From positions 1-7,176 of the forward strand of contig CALBZH010000367.1 of assembly GCA_937889795.1 (NCBI GenBank): DNA of 7,176 nucleotides. Reading direction: 5' to 3'. A model generated the notes under the pieces. That model was given only the letters and a program-made list of their open reading frames with translations, was not told the origin of the DNA and made no database searches. Below are positions 1 through 7,127 of this stretch, piece by piece; position 1 is the stretch's first letter; each line of letters begins with the position of its first letter. The position numbers and the translations under genes were made by a program. The stretch comes from an uncultured Syntrophobacteraceae bacterium (GTDB taxonomy: Bacteria; Desulfobacterota; Syntrophobacteria; Syntrophobacterales; Syntrophobacteraceae).

Positions 1-1100
1 GCAACAGCGTCGCCAGTGTTCACAACGCGGAGTGTTCCGCGCATCTGATGACCGGATCTGAGGCCAGAAACCTTGGTGAAGCTCCCCTCCAGATCAGGAC
101 GCGGATTGGTGACGGGGGGGGGCGTCGGCTCTGGCTCCGGGCTGGGATCCGCACAGGAGAATTCCACGTAATTGGCCGAGTAGCCGACCTGGCTGATGTC
201 GTAACGGATGCGCATGTAGCCGTTTTCTCCCCAACCCGTGCCCCAGGAATTCCTCAGGATCCAGTACCCGTTGTCAGGCCCCAGATCATCGTTCCAGCCG
301 ACGAGAACAATGGCGTGATTGATGGTTCCGGACTCGTTCGCATTGAAGATGCCAGACGAATAAGCCTGGAATTTGGAACCCACGTAAACGGCCGCCGCAA
401 CCGGACCATAGGTGAAAATGGCCTGCTTGATGGCCTGGACCGTTGGCCTGGGATAACCGGTTACATAGGTCCATTTTCTTGAGAGCCGATAAGGATGTGT
501 GTAAGGCCCGCCGCAGGCCAAGTTGGATGCCTTGTAGGGAAAGCTCGACTCCAGGACAGCGCCGGACTGGGTGTCATTGGCCGGGGTGGTATCCCAGTGA
601 TAGTCGTGAGCCCACCAGCCTCCACTGCAGCTCCATCCGCTGCGGTTGCAGGATACGAGGTATTGCTCGGATAGATCGACCGTGGTGCCGCACTGAAGCT
701 TGATCTGGCTCTCCAGGGGGGCAGCCGTGCCGAAAGCCCAACAGCTTCCGCACCCGCCCTGATTCTTGATGGGGGTCGTGCCGCCCAGCTCTCTCCAATC
801 GAAGGACGTCGGGAGCGCCTGCAACGGGGCGTCGGACAGCCGCTCGATAGGCGCGTTCGTCTCCCAGCCTTCCGGCTCCTTGAGTCCGCATAGCTCGCTC
901 ATCGGACGCTCCATTGCCGAGGAGTAACCCACCCTGAACGTTTGCCCCTGGCTCGTTATCTCCCTCTGGAGCTTGGTCAATTGCCGTTCCGTGGCTGCGT
1001 TGGGTGAACTGAATGCAATCGATTGTGCATAGGTCGTCAGCGGGCTCAAAACCAGCGACAGCAGCGCAATTCCCGAATAGATGCTTCGAGCTCTAACCAT
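1..1100 (-). CDS. Secreted papain-family (C1A) cysteine protease with C-terminal CARDB-like domain, partial (3' end off the window)
   Basis: Reading the minus strand from the ATG at 1100 gives 366 codons with no stop; the gene continues past base 1. Residues 1-25 form a Sec signal peptide (hydrophobic core IALLSLVLSPL, likely cleavage after TTYA). Residues 26-95 would be a propeptide or N-terminal spacer. The mature papain fold starts near LPTSFDWRE (96-104). The active site is complete: oxyanion-hole Gln114 and nucleophile Cys120 in NQGGCGSCWAF, His262 in NHAIVLVGW, and Asn284 in RNSWGTGWGENGY. A linker PEPEPTPPP (321-329) leads to PDLEGSFTKV...LRVVNTGDAV, which resembles the start of a CARDB/APHP beta-sandwich; that part is tentative because it is cut. 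From family knowledge, such enzymes are endopeptidases made as zymogens and exported. Cys117 and Cys151 or Cys158 are placed as the usual papain disulfide cysteines. The substrate is unknown. It is transcribed away from the large multicopper oxidase gene. The protease identity is secure; the C-terminal domain is not. Confidence 0.95.
   Translation of the reverse strand, partial: MVRARSIYSGIALLSLVLSPLTTYAQSIAFSSPNAATERQLTKLQREITSQGQTFRVGYSSAMERPMSELCGLKEPEGWETNAPIERLSDAPLQALPTSFDWRELGGTTPIKNQGGCGSCWAFGTAAPLESQIKLQCGTTVDLSEQYLVSCNRSGWSCSGGWWAHDYHWDTTPANDTQSGAVLESSFPYKASNLACGGPYTHPYRLSRKWTYVTGYPRPTVQAIKQAIFTYGPVAAAVYVGSKFQAYSSGIFNANESGTINHAIVLVGWNDDLGPDNGYWILRNSWGTGWGENGYMRIRYDISQVGYSANYVEFSCADPSPEPEPTPPPVTNPRPDLEGSFTKVSGLRSGHQMRGTLRVVNTGDAV
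114..122. repeat. Nine-base G/C homopolymer inside the protease linker
   Basis: Nine consecutive G on the plus strand read as three CCC proline codons in the protease, between the catalytic domain and the C-terminal domain. On the minus strand, adding one base to the run leads to a TGA at 96-94, and removing one leads to a TGA at 22-20. Either slip would therefore release the protease domain without its C-terminal domain. That this occurs in the organism is only a possibility; the tract could equally be a static proline stretch. Confidence 0.7.
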
Positions 1101-1105
1101 GGTTT

Positions 1106-1111
1106 CTCCTT
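1106..1111 (-). promoter_or_regulatory. Ribosome binding site of the cysteine protease gene
   Basis: On the minus strand AAGGAG lies five bases before the ATG at 1100. This, together with the signal peptide starting directly at that ATG, fixes the start codon. Confidence 0.85.
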
Positions 1112-1142
1112 AATCCTCTCAGTAATGACCGATCTTCCCTGG

Positions 1143-1168
1143 CAGTGACGATGCACAGTGACCGTGCA
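1143..1168. repeat. Tandem 13-bp direct repeat upstream of the protease gene
   Basis: CAGTGACGATGCA (1143-1155) is followed at once by CAGTGACCGTGCA (1156-1168), 11 of 13 bases identical. The pair lies 43-68 bases before the protease start codon. The second copy overlaps a GTGCA-ATA-TGCAC inverted repeat (1164-1176). Tandem half-sites slightly longer than one helical turn at this distance are typical of activator or response-regulator binding sites, but no specific regulator can be named. Confidence 0.4.
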
Positions 1169-1207
1169 ATATGCACTTTGAATGCCACCCGACAGTGCCC
1201 GGTTGGG

Positions 1208-1249
1208 TCGGTCACCGATCTTGAATGGATGACACGGTGAGATCGGGTG
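1208..1249. repeat. Cluster of overlapping inverted repeats
   Basis: TCGGT-C-ACCGA (1208-1218) is a perfect short dyad. TCACCG (1212-1217) can also pair with CGGTGA (1235-1240), and CACCGATCT (1213-1221) with AGATCGGGTG (1240-1249) with one bulged base. The 9-mer ACCGATCTT at 1214-1222 recurs exactly at 1128-1136, close to the protease start. The mutually exclusive pairings could be an operator cluster or leader structure; function is not established. Confidence 0.3.
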
Positions 1250-1571
1250 GGGGGATCCAGGGCAAGGCCTTTGCCTTCAGGGAGGAAGCCAACCGAAGGA
1301 CCGCGTCTACTGCCGCTTGCGGTGGAGCAGCGAAAGAGCAGACTCAAGAGGGGCCTCTTAAATACGAATCCGTAATTCGCCCTCCTTTTCCGTCCATTCC
1401 GAAGTCACCTTGCTTCATTTCATCCCAGTGCTTAGCTACGTACTTCATTGTAGGAGACGCCCTTCTGGAGAGCTGCGGCGGAGCCGATGAAATTACGGCT
1501 GGCTCGACACGTCGAATTGGCTGCAGTTGCCAAATGGAAAATCTAGGGTGTTCCCACTTGATGAATCGAGG

Positions 1572-1601
1572 TTGACTATGTCATATTACGTACGCAATAT
1601 T
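1572..1601 (+). promoter_or_regulatory. Candidate sigma-70 type promoter of the multicopper oxidase gene
   Basis: TTGACT at 1572-1577 matches five of six bases of the -35 consensus. With an 18-base spacer, AATATT at 1596-1601 matches four of six bases of the -10 element; TATTAG at 1598-1603 is an alternative with a 20-base spacer. Transcription would start near 1608-1612, giving a leader of about 70 bases before the ATG at 1680. A start in this area would exclude the in-frame codons upstream, supporting the chosen start. Confidence 0.5.
1583..1600. promoter_or_regulatory. 18-bp near-perfect palindrome in the promoter, candidate operator
   Basis: ATATT-A-CGTACG-C-AATAT is symmetric at 16 of 18 bases; only the pair at 1588/1595 breaks it. 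It fills the spacer between the candidate -35 and -10 of the oxidase gene and overlaps the -10. A dimeric regulator bound here would either block polymerase or, if the spacer is the longer 20-base version, act from the spacer as MerR-family metal sensors do. The sequence is not the known CueR box, so the regulator is unknown. Confidence 0.4.
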
Positions 1602-1667
1602 AGGGTGGAAGTAAGTATGAGTATCCCGAAGGGACTGGCTGGATCGTGGTGCTCAACCCACATGTGC

Positions 1668-1674
1668 AAGGAGG
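1668..1674 (+). promoter_or_regulatory. Strong ribosome binding site that decides the oxidase start
   Basis: AAGGAGG ends five bases before the ATG at 1680. The same frame is open upstream with ATG codons at 1527, 1578 and 1617, but none of those has a comparable site. Starting at 1680 also puts the basic n-region and hydrophobic core of the signal peptide at the very N-terminus. Confidence 0.85.
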
Positions 1675-1679
1675 AGAGG

Positions 1680-4600
1680 ATGTCCAGGCTGCGCACGGCA
1701 CGAGGTCGGTGGGAGATGGCTGTGGCGGTTGCCACGGCAATATGTTCGACCCTTTTATCTGGGCAAGGAATCGCTCAGACCTGTAAAGAGACATTCACGG
1801 CGGAGGTCGTGGCGCTCGATCAGCCGTTTTTCTACAATCGACTCGGGGCCCTGAACGCCAACGGGATGATCTATGCCCTTCGTCGCGATGTCGTGGACAA
1901 AACGACGGGCCTCTCGGAATCAGCGGGAGGGGTTCTCCTGCCCGGCAACGTGATGCTCAGGCCAGACAAGCGCCCGCGTCCAATCGTGCTACGCATGAAC
2001 GCAGGCAGCTGTCTCGAGATCAGCTTCACCAATTTGCTGAGCCCCGCCCCCTTCATTGCAAATGTTCCGGGAATCGGCCAGGTGGACGATCAGCCCATCA
2101 CCCGCGAGGCGTCGATCCATGTCAACGGAATGCAGTTGGTCGGCTCGATCGCAAGCGACGGCTCTTTTGTGGGCAGGAATGCGAGCAGCTTGGCTGGGCC
2201 GGGGCAGAGCAAGAGCTACAAGTTTTTCGCCGAATACGAGAATACGTACTTGCTTTACAGTATGGGTGCAACGGTCGGTGGTGAAGGCGGAGCAGGGACC
2301 ATCACCTTTGGTCTTTTCGGAGCGGTGAATGTCGAGCCCGCCGGATCCGAATGGTACCGGAGTCAGTTGTCCCGCGAGGAAATGGATCTCGCCACGGAGA
2401 AAAATCTAGACGGGAGCCCGAAGCTAACGGCCCAGAATCACCCCATCCTCAACTACGACGCGGTCTACCCCAATACCCAGCTCTATATCGATGAAGGCAA
2501 GGCCGGCCTCCCCGTTATCAAAATGACCCAGGGCAACACGCTTGTACATTCGGACATCAACGCGATCATCACGGGGCCGGGGCGCGGCAGCTTCATCTCC
2601 GGCACCCATTATCGCTCGACGCCCGTGAATCCGGACCAGGAAAAGCCCTTCAGGGAATTCACCGTCATTTTCCACGATGAAGTCTTTGCCGTGCAATCGT
2701 TTGCGGGCTTTTTCGGGGATCCGGTCTTGCTGCACACCCTTGCCGGGGTACGGGATACCTTCGCCATCAACTACGGTACCGGGGGCATCGGCGCGGAAAT
2801 CATCGCCAATCGTCTGGGCGTGGGCCCCATGTGGGACTGCAATGAATGCAAGTATGAGGAGTTCTTCCTGACGTCCTGGGCCGTCGGGGATCCGGCGATG
2901 ATTGTGGACATTCCGGCAAATGCCGGCCTGGAGATCCTGGCTCCCGGCCAGGCGCCGGACCCGGAGCTCGTCGGGCAGAAAGCGACCAAGGCGCTCTATC
3001 CCGAGGATCCGGCCGGCGTGCACCACAGCTACATCAACGATCATGTGAAGATGCGCAACCTCCACGCAGGCCCCAAGGAACAGCACATGTTCCACCTCCA
3101 TTCACACCAATGGGTCTTCTCACCGCAGAATGACAACTCGTCCTATCTCGACGGCCAAACCATTGGGACCGGATCGGGATACACGTATGACATCGCCAAC
3201 GGTGGCAGTGGCAACCGCAACAAGACCCCCGGCGATGCCATCTTCCACTGCCACTTCTATCCCCACTTTGCCCAGGGCATGTGGGAGCTGTGGCGCATTC
3301 ACGATGTGTTCGAGCAGGGAACGGCGCTTCAGGCCAAGGTCAATCCCTTCGACATGAACGCGCCGATCCCTGGGGCCCGTGCCTATCCCGATGGGGAGAT
3401 TGAAGTCGGAACGCCCATTCCCGGTGTCGTTCCCATTCCGGGAATCCCCATGGCGCCCATGCCGGGACCAGCCACCGTGGTCGTGGGGAGTACGCTCACA
3501 CCGCCGCTTCCCGGAAGCCAGATCGATTTAACCGGCAACCCGCTGGCGGCGCCCTCCGACAATCCGGGCTATCCCTTCAACATCGCCGCCGTGGCGGGGC
3601 ATCGTCCCTCAACCCCCCCCTTGGATTTGATCGATGATGGCGGCCTCCCCAGGCATGTCATCAGCGGACCGTTGGGAGCCAACGCCGACCTCAACCAGAC
3701 GGAGCATGTCGAAAGCCGGCTGGATTTCAGCAAAGTGCTCCACGAGGCCTCCGCCATCCAGTATCCCGAGACGGGAACACCGGCTGAGAACATCGCGATG
3801 CGGTTCCATGAGATCAAGTTCCATGACACCTTTTTGCCGGACGGCTCCGCTGTAACCGGCCCGAACGGTTTCCGCACGAACGGCCAGACGCGGAAGCCCG
3901 GAGCGCCCTACGCCGAGCCTTGCCTCGATGACAACGGGGAGATCATCAAAGCGGGCACCAACCCCTTCTTCCGCGGGGAGACGGCATCGACGCCTCAGAA
4001 CGTCCAGTTCGGCGCCGACAACCCCAGGGTCTACAAGGCGGCCAATATTCAGCTCGACATGATCTTCAACAAGGTCGGCTACCATCATCCGCAGCAGCGC
4101 ATCATCTCCCTGTGGGAGGATGTGGCCCCCACCCTTGATGGCAGTCGACCGCCCGAGCCCTTCGTCATGCGTCTGAACACGCTGGACTGTGCCGTCTACT
4201 ATCACACGAATCTCGTTCCGAGCATCTATGAGCTGGATGACTACCAGGTTCGCACGCCCACGGACGTGATCGGACAGCACATCCACATGGTGAAATTCGA
4301 CGTGACGGCCGCCGATGGAGCCGCCAACGGCTTCAATTACGAGGACGGCACCCTGAGTCCCGACGAAGTGCGCGAGCGCATCGCAGCCATCAACACCGGT
4401 CCGGGAATCACGCCGTTCAATGACGGAGTGACCCGCAATAATCTGGAAGCACAACCGCACCCCTTCTTCGGTACGGGACCCGACGGGCGATGGCTGGGGG
4501 CCAGAACGACCATCCAGCGGTGGTTCGCGGATCCAGTCCTGAACAACAAGGGGGAGGATCGAACGCTCGGTGTTGTTTTCACCCACGACCACTTCGGGCC

Positions 4601-7127
4601 ATCCACGCATCAGCAGGTGGGTCTGTACGGAACCCTCCTGATCGAGCCTGCGGGATCGCAGTGGAGGCACAACGAAACAGGCGAAATGCTGGCAACCCGT
4701 CACGACGGAGGGCCAACGACCTGGCAGGCGGCCATCATCGGCGGCAACAACCCCTTGGATGGTCCGAGCTTCCGGGAGTTCTATCTCGAATGGTCCGACT
4801 TTCAGCATGCCTACAAGGCGGATTTTGACGGCGTGGCCGACGCGGACAGCTTCCGCAAGGCCATCAACCCGGTGGTGCGCGTGGAAGCGGCCGGGGCGAC
4901 GGCAAACAACCCCGGGGACGTGTTGCAGTTTGCCGAGCTGTGCCCGGGTGGAGCGCCAAGGCCTTGTCCCGAAGCCATCAATGCGAAGGGTCACACGATG
5001 TATGTGACCAACTACCGAAACGAGCCGGTGGGGCTGCGGGTGTTTGACCCCGCCAAGCCCAACCCGGTGACGGGGATTCCGGGAGGACAGGCGGATGGCC
5101 TTGCGGGCGACCTTGCGTTCGCCTTCTCATCGGATCCTTCGATCGAACGGGTTATCCCCGAGCTGAACGACATCATGAAGGCCGCCGTTCGCGCGACAAC
5201 GTACGCGGAAGCCAGTGCGGCCAACCTGGGCAACACGATCAACATTGGTCTTCCCGTAGCGGGCACCCCGCAGCTCACGGCCGATGTGCTCAAGAGCGAT
5301 CCGGCCACACCGACCCTGCGCGTATACCAGGGGGACAAGGTGCGGATCAAGCTCCAGACCGGAGCCACGGAGGAAGCCCACAACATCACGATCCACGGCT
5401 TGAAATGGCTCCAGGAGTTCGCCAACTTCAATTCGGGCTGGCGTAACACTCACCAGATGGGAATCAACGAGCAATTCCAGCTGCGGACGCCCATCATCGC
5501 GGACAAGGACCAGGTGGGAGGCGTGGCGGATTACCTGTACACCATGAATGCCGGCTCCTTCGGGTATTGGAGCGGCGTGTGGGGCTTCCTGCGGAGCTAT
5601 GCCGGGCCGCCGCGTCCAGACCTGTTCGCCTTGCCGGGGAGCAGCCCGACCGATCCGCCCTTTATCGAGAACCTCGATGAGTTCGACAACGATCGGCTTT
5701 TCGTCGGCGCGTGCCCGAGAACCGCTCCCCGCAGACGTTTCGACATCACCGCGGTGCAGGCGAAGGATATTCTGCCCACGATCGTGAACGTCAACGGCAG
5801 CCCAGTCAACACGTTGATTTCCAACGCGAGAGCCGATGCCGTGCCGGATTTCAATCCGCCCCCCGATCCTGTTCCGGATCCCGGCGATCCGGGCGGGAGC
5901 ACCTTCGAGGGTGGGAGCGGTCCCCTGCACAATCCGACGGCCCTGATGTATGTCCGGACGAGCGATTTGGATCCGCGCACGGGAAAACTGAAACCGACCG
6001 TGCCCATCGAGCCCCTCATCCTCAGAGCGAGGGCCGGCGAGTGCATCGAGGTGACGCTGCGCAACCGCCTGCCAGTCCAGATCGATGATCTGCCTGGGTG
6101 GCACATCATGGGAGGCATTGTCGACAAGAGCGAGAATCCGAAGGTAACCTTCAACATGAACGATCTCCGGCCTTCGAGCCACGTGGGGCTTCATGCTCAG
6201 CTCCTCGAATATGACATTACCCGGAGCGACGGTGCGAACGTTGGGGTCAATCCGGTGCAGACAGCTCCCCCGGGTGGAATCGTTCAGTATCGGTGGTATG
6301 CGGGGGATATACGGCTCCAGCGCACGGTGGGCAGCCGATTCCGTCTGCTTGCCACGCCCGTGGAGTTCGGGGGTCTGAACCTTCTTCCGGCGGATCGGAT
6401 CGAGCAAGGCGGCAAAGGTCTTGTGGGTGCCATGGTCATCCATCCGAGAGGGAGCACATTCATCGAGGATCGCAATTCCAGGGCTTCGGCTACCGTCAGG
6501 GGGCCGGGATTGTTGCTTCGAGGCGTGAGGGATTTCGTGGCGGTGCTTCAGAATGAAACCCAGCTTTATTATGCCAATACCAACAACCCGGTGCCGATGA
6601 CCGGCGGCGCGGAGGGACGCTTTGCCGAAGACATGAGCGAGGATTCCGGCCAGAAGGGCATCAATTATAAGGTCGAGCCCGCGTGGTTCCGTCTTGGGCT
6701 TCCTCCCCAGCTGCCATTGAGCCTCATCCATCGGGCTGTTCCTCAGAGCCGGCTGTTCTCCAACCTGCAGGTCGGGGGAGACCCGCAGACCCCGATTTTC
6801 CGAGCCAATGCCGGCACGCCGTCGCGGTTCCACTTCATGGTTCCGACGGGCACATCGCGTTTTGGCGTCCTTGCCCTTCATGGACACCTGTGGCAGCGTG
6901 AGCCTTACAACGGCAACCCCATCATCGGGGGGCCCACCGCGATTGCCAACAACCCGACCTCCCAGAAAATCGGGAGTCAGGAGGGGCTTGGTCCAAGCAG
7001 TCATTACGATATCGTGCTCGAGCATGGTGCGGGCGGAGCCTTTCGAGTGAGGGGGGATTACCTCTACCGGATGGGGGATGGCTTCAAGAACCTCGACGGA
7101 CAGTGGGGGATCTTCCGGGTACAATAG
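1680..7127 (+). CDS. Giant exported multicopper oxidase, MofA/MnxG/McoA/OmpB type (putative manganese oxidase family)
   Basis: The product has 1,815 residues. Residues 1-32 are a Sec signal peptide (Arg-rich start, hydrophobic core 13-28, cleavage near GIA|Q); Cys35 is not in a proper lipobox. I read six cupredoxin-like domains: about 36-225, 250-560, 705-1000, 1010-1310, 1385-1600 and 1615-1813. All copper motifs are intact. HMFHLHSH (469-476) and HCHFYPHFAQGM (523-534) are the L3 and L4 motifs; HIH (867-869) and HDHFGPSTHQQ (969-979) are L1 and L2. By homology the type 1 copper uses His469, Cys524, His529 and Met534; the trinuclear centre uses His472, 474, 523, 525, 867, 869, 969 and 971. 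Other family hallmarks are HHPQQRI (802-808), the proline-rich linker 577-597, and HGHLWQ (1734-1739). Known relatives oxidise Mn(II) with O2, and Geobacter OmpB is an outer-surface protein needed for Fe(III) oxide reduction. The substrate here (Mn, Fe or other) cannot be decided from sequence. The length exceeds typical three-domain oxidases by far but fits this family. There is no membrane anchor and no CxxCH haem motif. The gene stands alone, divergent from a secreted protease. Confidence 0.95.
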   Translation: MSRLRTARGRWEMAVAVATAICSTLLSGQGIAQTCKETFTAEVVALDQPFFYNRLGALNANGMIYALRRDVVDKTTGLSESAGGVLLPGNVMLRPDKRPRPIVLRMNAGSCLEISFTNLLSPAPFIANVPGIGQVDDQPITREASIHVNGMQLVGSIASDGSFVGRNASSLAGPGQSKSYKFFAEYENTYLLYSMGATVGGEGGAGTITFGLFGAVNVEPAGSEWYRSQLSREEMDLATEKNLDGSPKLTAQNHPILNYDAVYPNTQLYIDEGKAGLPVIKMTQGNTLVHSDINAIITGPGRGSFISGTHYRSTPVNPDQEKPFREFTVIFHDEVFAVQSFAGFFGDPVLLHTLAGVRDTFAINYGTGGIGAEIIANRLGVGPMWDCNECKYEEFFLTSWAVGDPAMIVDIPANAGLEILAPGQAPDPELVGQKATKALYPEDPAGVHHSYINDHVKMRNLHAGPKEQHMFHLHSHQWVFSPQNDNSSYLDGQTIGTGSGYTYDIANGGSGNRNKTPGDAIFHCHFYPHFAQGMWELWRIHDVFEQGTALQAKVNPFDMNAPIPGARAYPDGEIEVGTPIPGVVPIPGIPMAPMPGPATVVVGSTLTPPLPGSQIDLTGNPLAAPSDNPGYPFNIAAVAGHRPSTPPLDLIDDGGLPRHVISGPLGANADLNQTEHVESRLDFSKVLHEASAIQYPETGTPAENIAMRFHEIKFHDTFLPDGSAVTGPNGFRTNGQTRKPGAPYAEPCLDDNGEIIKAGTNPFFRGETASTPQNVQFGADNPRVYKAANIQLDMIFNKVGYHHPQQRIISLWEDVAPTLDGSRPPEPFVMRLNTLDCAVYYHTNLVPSIYELDDYQVRTPTDVIGQHIHMVKFDVTAADGAANGFNYEDGTLSPDEVRERIAAINTGPGITPFNDGVTRNNLEAQPHPFFGTGPDGRWLGARTTIQRWFADPVLNNKGEDRTLGVVFTHDHFGPSTHQQVGLYGTLLIEPAGSQWRHNETGEMLATRHDGGPTTWQAAIIGGNNPLDGPSFREFYLEWSDFQHAYKADFDGVADADSFRKAINPVVRVEAAGATANNPGDVLQFAELCPGGAPRPCPEAINAKGHTMYVTNYRNEPVGLRVFDPAKPNPVTGIPGGQADGLAGDLAFAFSSDPSIERVIPELNDIMKAAVRATTYAEASAANLGNTINIGLPVAGTPQLTADVLKSDPATPTLRVYQGDKVRIKLQTGATEEAHNITIHGLKWLQEFANFNSGWRNTHQMGINEQFQLRTPIIADKDQVGGVADYLYTMNAGSFGYWSGVWGFLRSYAGPPRPDLFALPGSSPTDPPFIENLDEFDNDRLFVGACPRTAPRRRFDITAVQAKDILPTIVNVNGSPVNTLISNARADAVPDFNPPPDPVPDPGDPGGSTFEGGSGPLHNPTALMYVRTSDLDPRTGKLKPTVPIEPLILRARAGECIEVTLRNRLPVQIDDLPGWHIMGGIVDKSENPKVTFNMNDLRPSSHVGLHAQLLEYDITRSDGANVGVNPVQTAPPGGIVQYRWYAGDIRLQRTVGSRFRLLATPVEFGGLNLLPADRIEQGGKGLVGAMVIHPRGSTFIEDRNSRASATVRGPGLLLRGVRDFVAVLQNETQLYYANTNNPVPMTGGAEGRFAEDMSEDSGQKGINYKVEPAWFRLGLPPQLPLSLIHRAVPQSRLFSNLQVGGDPQTPIFRANAGTPSRFHFMVPTGTSRFGVLALHGHLWQREPYNGNPIIGGPTAIANNPTSQKIGSQEGLGPSSHYDIVLEHGAGGAFRVRGDYLYRMGDGFKNLDGQWGIFRVQ

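Larger units (their letters stand above)
1101..1679. other. Intergenic region between divergent genes
   Basis: This gap lies between the start codons of two genes read in opposite directions, so it must hold both promoters unless one gene is expressed from elsewhere. No reading frame in it looks like a real gene: an open frame at 1225-1575 has no ribosome binding site and a composition unlike either neighbour. Besides the elements listed separately, there are short inverted repeats: GTGCA/TGCAC at 1164-1176, GGCAA/TTGCC at 1261-1275, CCGC/GCGG around 1313-1322, AAGAGG/CCTCTT at 1346-1359 and CGAAT/ATTCG at 1365-1379. None is followed by a T run on either strand, so I do not call them terminators. 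From about 1360 to 1620 the sequence is clearly more AT-rich than the flanking genes, as expected for a promoter region. I searched by eye for c-di-GMP (GEMM), cobalamin and Mn (yybP-ykoY) riboswitch cores and found none. Confidence 0.7.

Noticed and set aside
48..891. Plus-strand frames at 48-482 and 443-703 and an off-frame minus frame at 574-891
   Set aside because: They are shadows of the cysteine protease, whose catalytic motifs are read in a different minus-strand frame.
1346..1359. AAGAGG-GG-CCTCTT hairpin as a terminator
   Set aside because: No T run follows on either strand, and no gene ends here.
1240..1360. Possible c-di-GMP (GEMM) riboswitch, prompted by CAGGGCAAGGCC at 1258-1269
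   Set aside because: The second conserved half (GACGCAAAGCC-like) is missing, and the surrounding pairing does not fit the aptamer.
1515..1535. Sigma-54 type promoter around TTGGCTGCAGTTGCC
   Set aside because: The GG and GC elements are eight bases apart instead of ten.
1225..1575. Open frame of 116 codons in the intergenic gap
   Set aside because: No ribosome binding site, no recognisable motif, and it overlaps promoter-like AT-rich sequence.
1527..1679. N-terminal extension of the oxidase frame from ATG 1527 (also ATG 1578 and 1617)
   Set aside because: It runs through the candidate promoter, lacks a good ribosome binding site, and would bury the signal peptide; AAGGAGG before 1680 is far better.
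3609..4994. Antisense open frame (461 codons) over the middle of the oxidase
   Set aside because: Same reason: it mirrors conserved copper-oxidase codons and shows no domain of its own.
5127..7124. Long antisense open frame (665 codons) over the 3' part of the oxidase
   Set aside because: GC-rich coding sequence commonly leaves the opposite strand open; the sense frame is an unmistakable oxidase and the antisense product has no recognisable domain.
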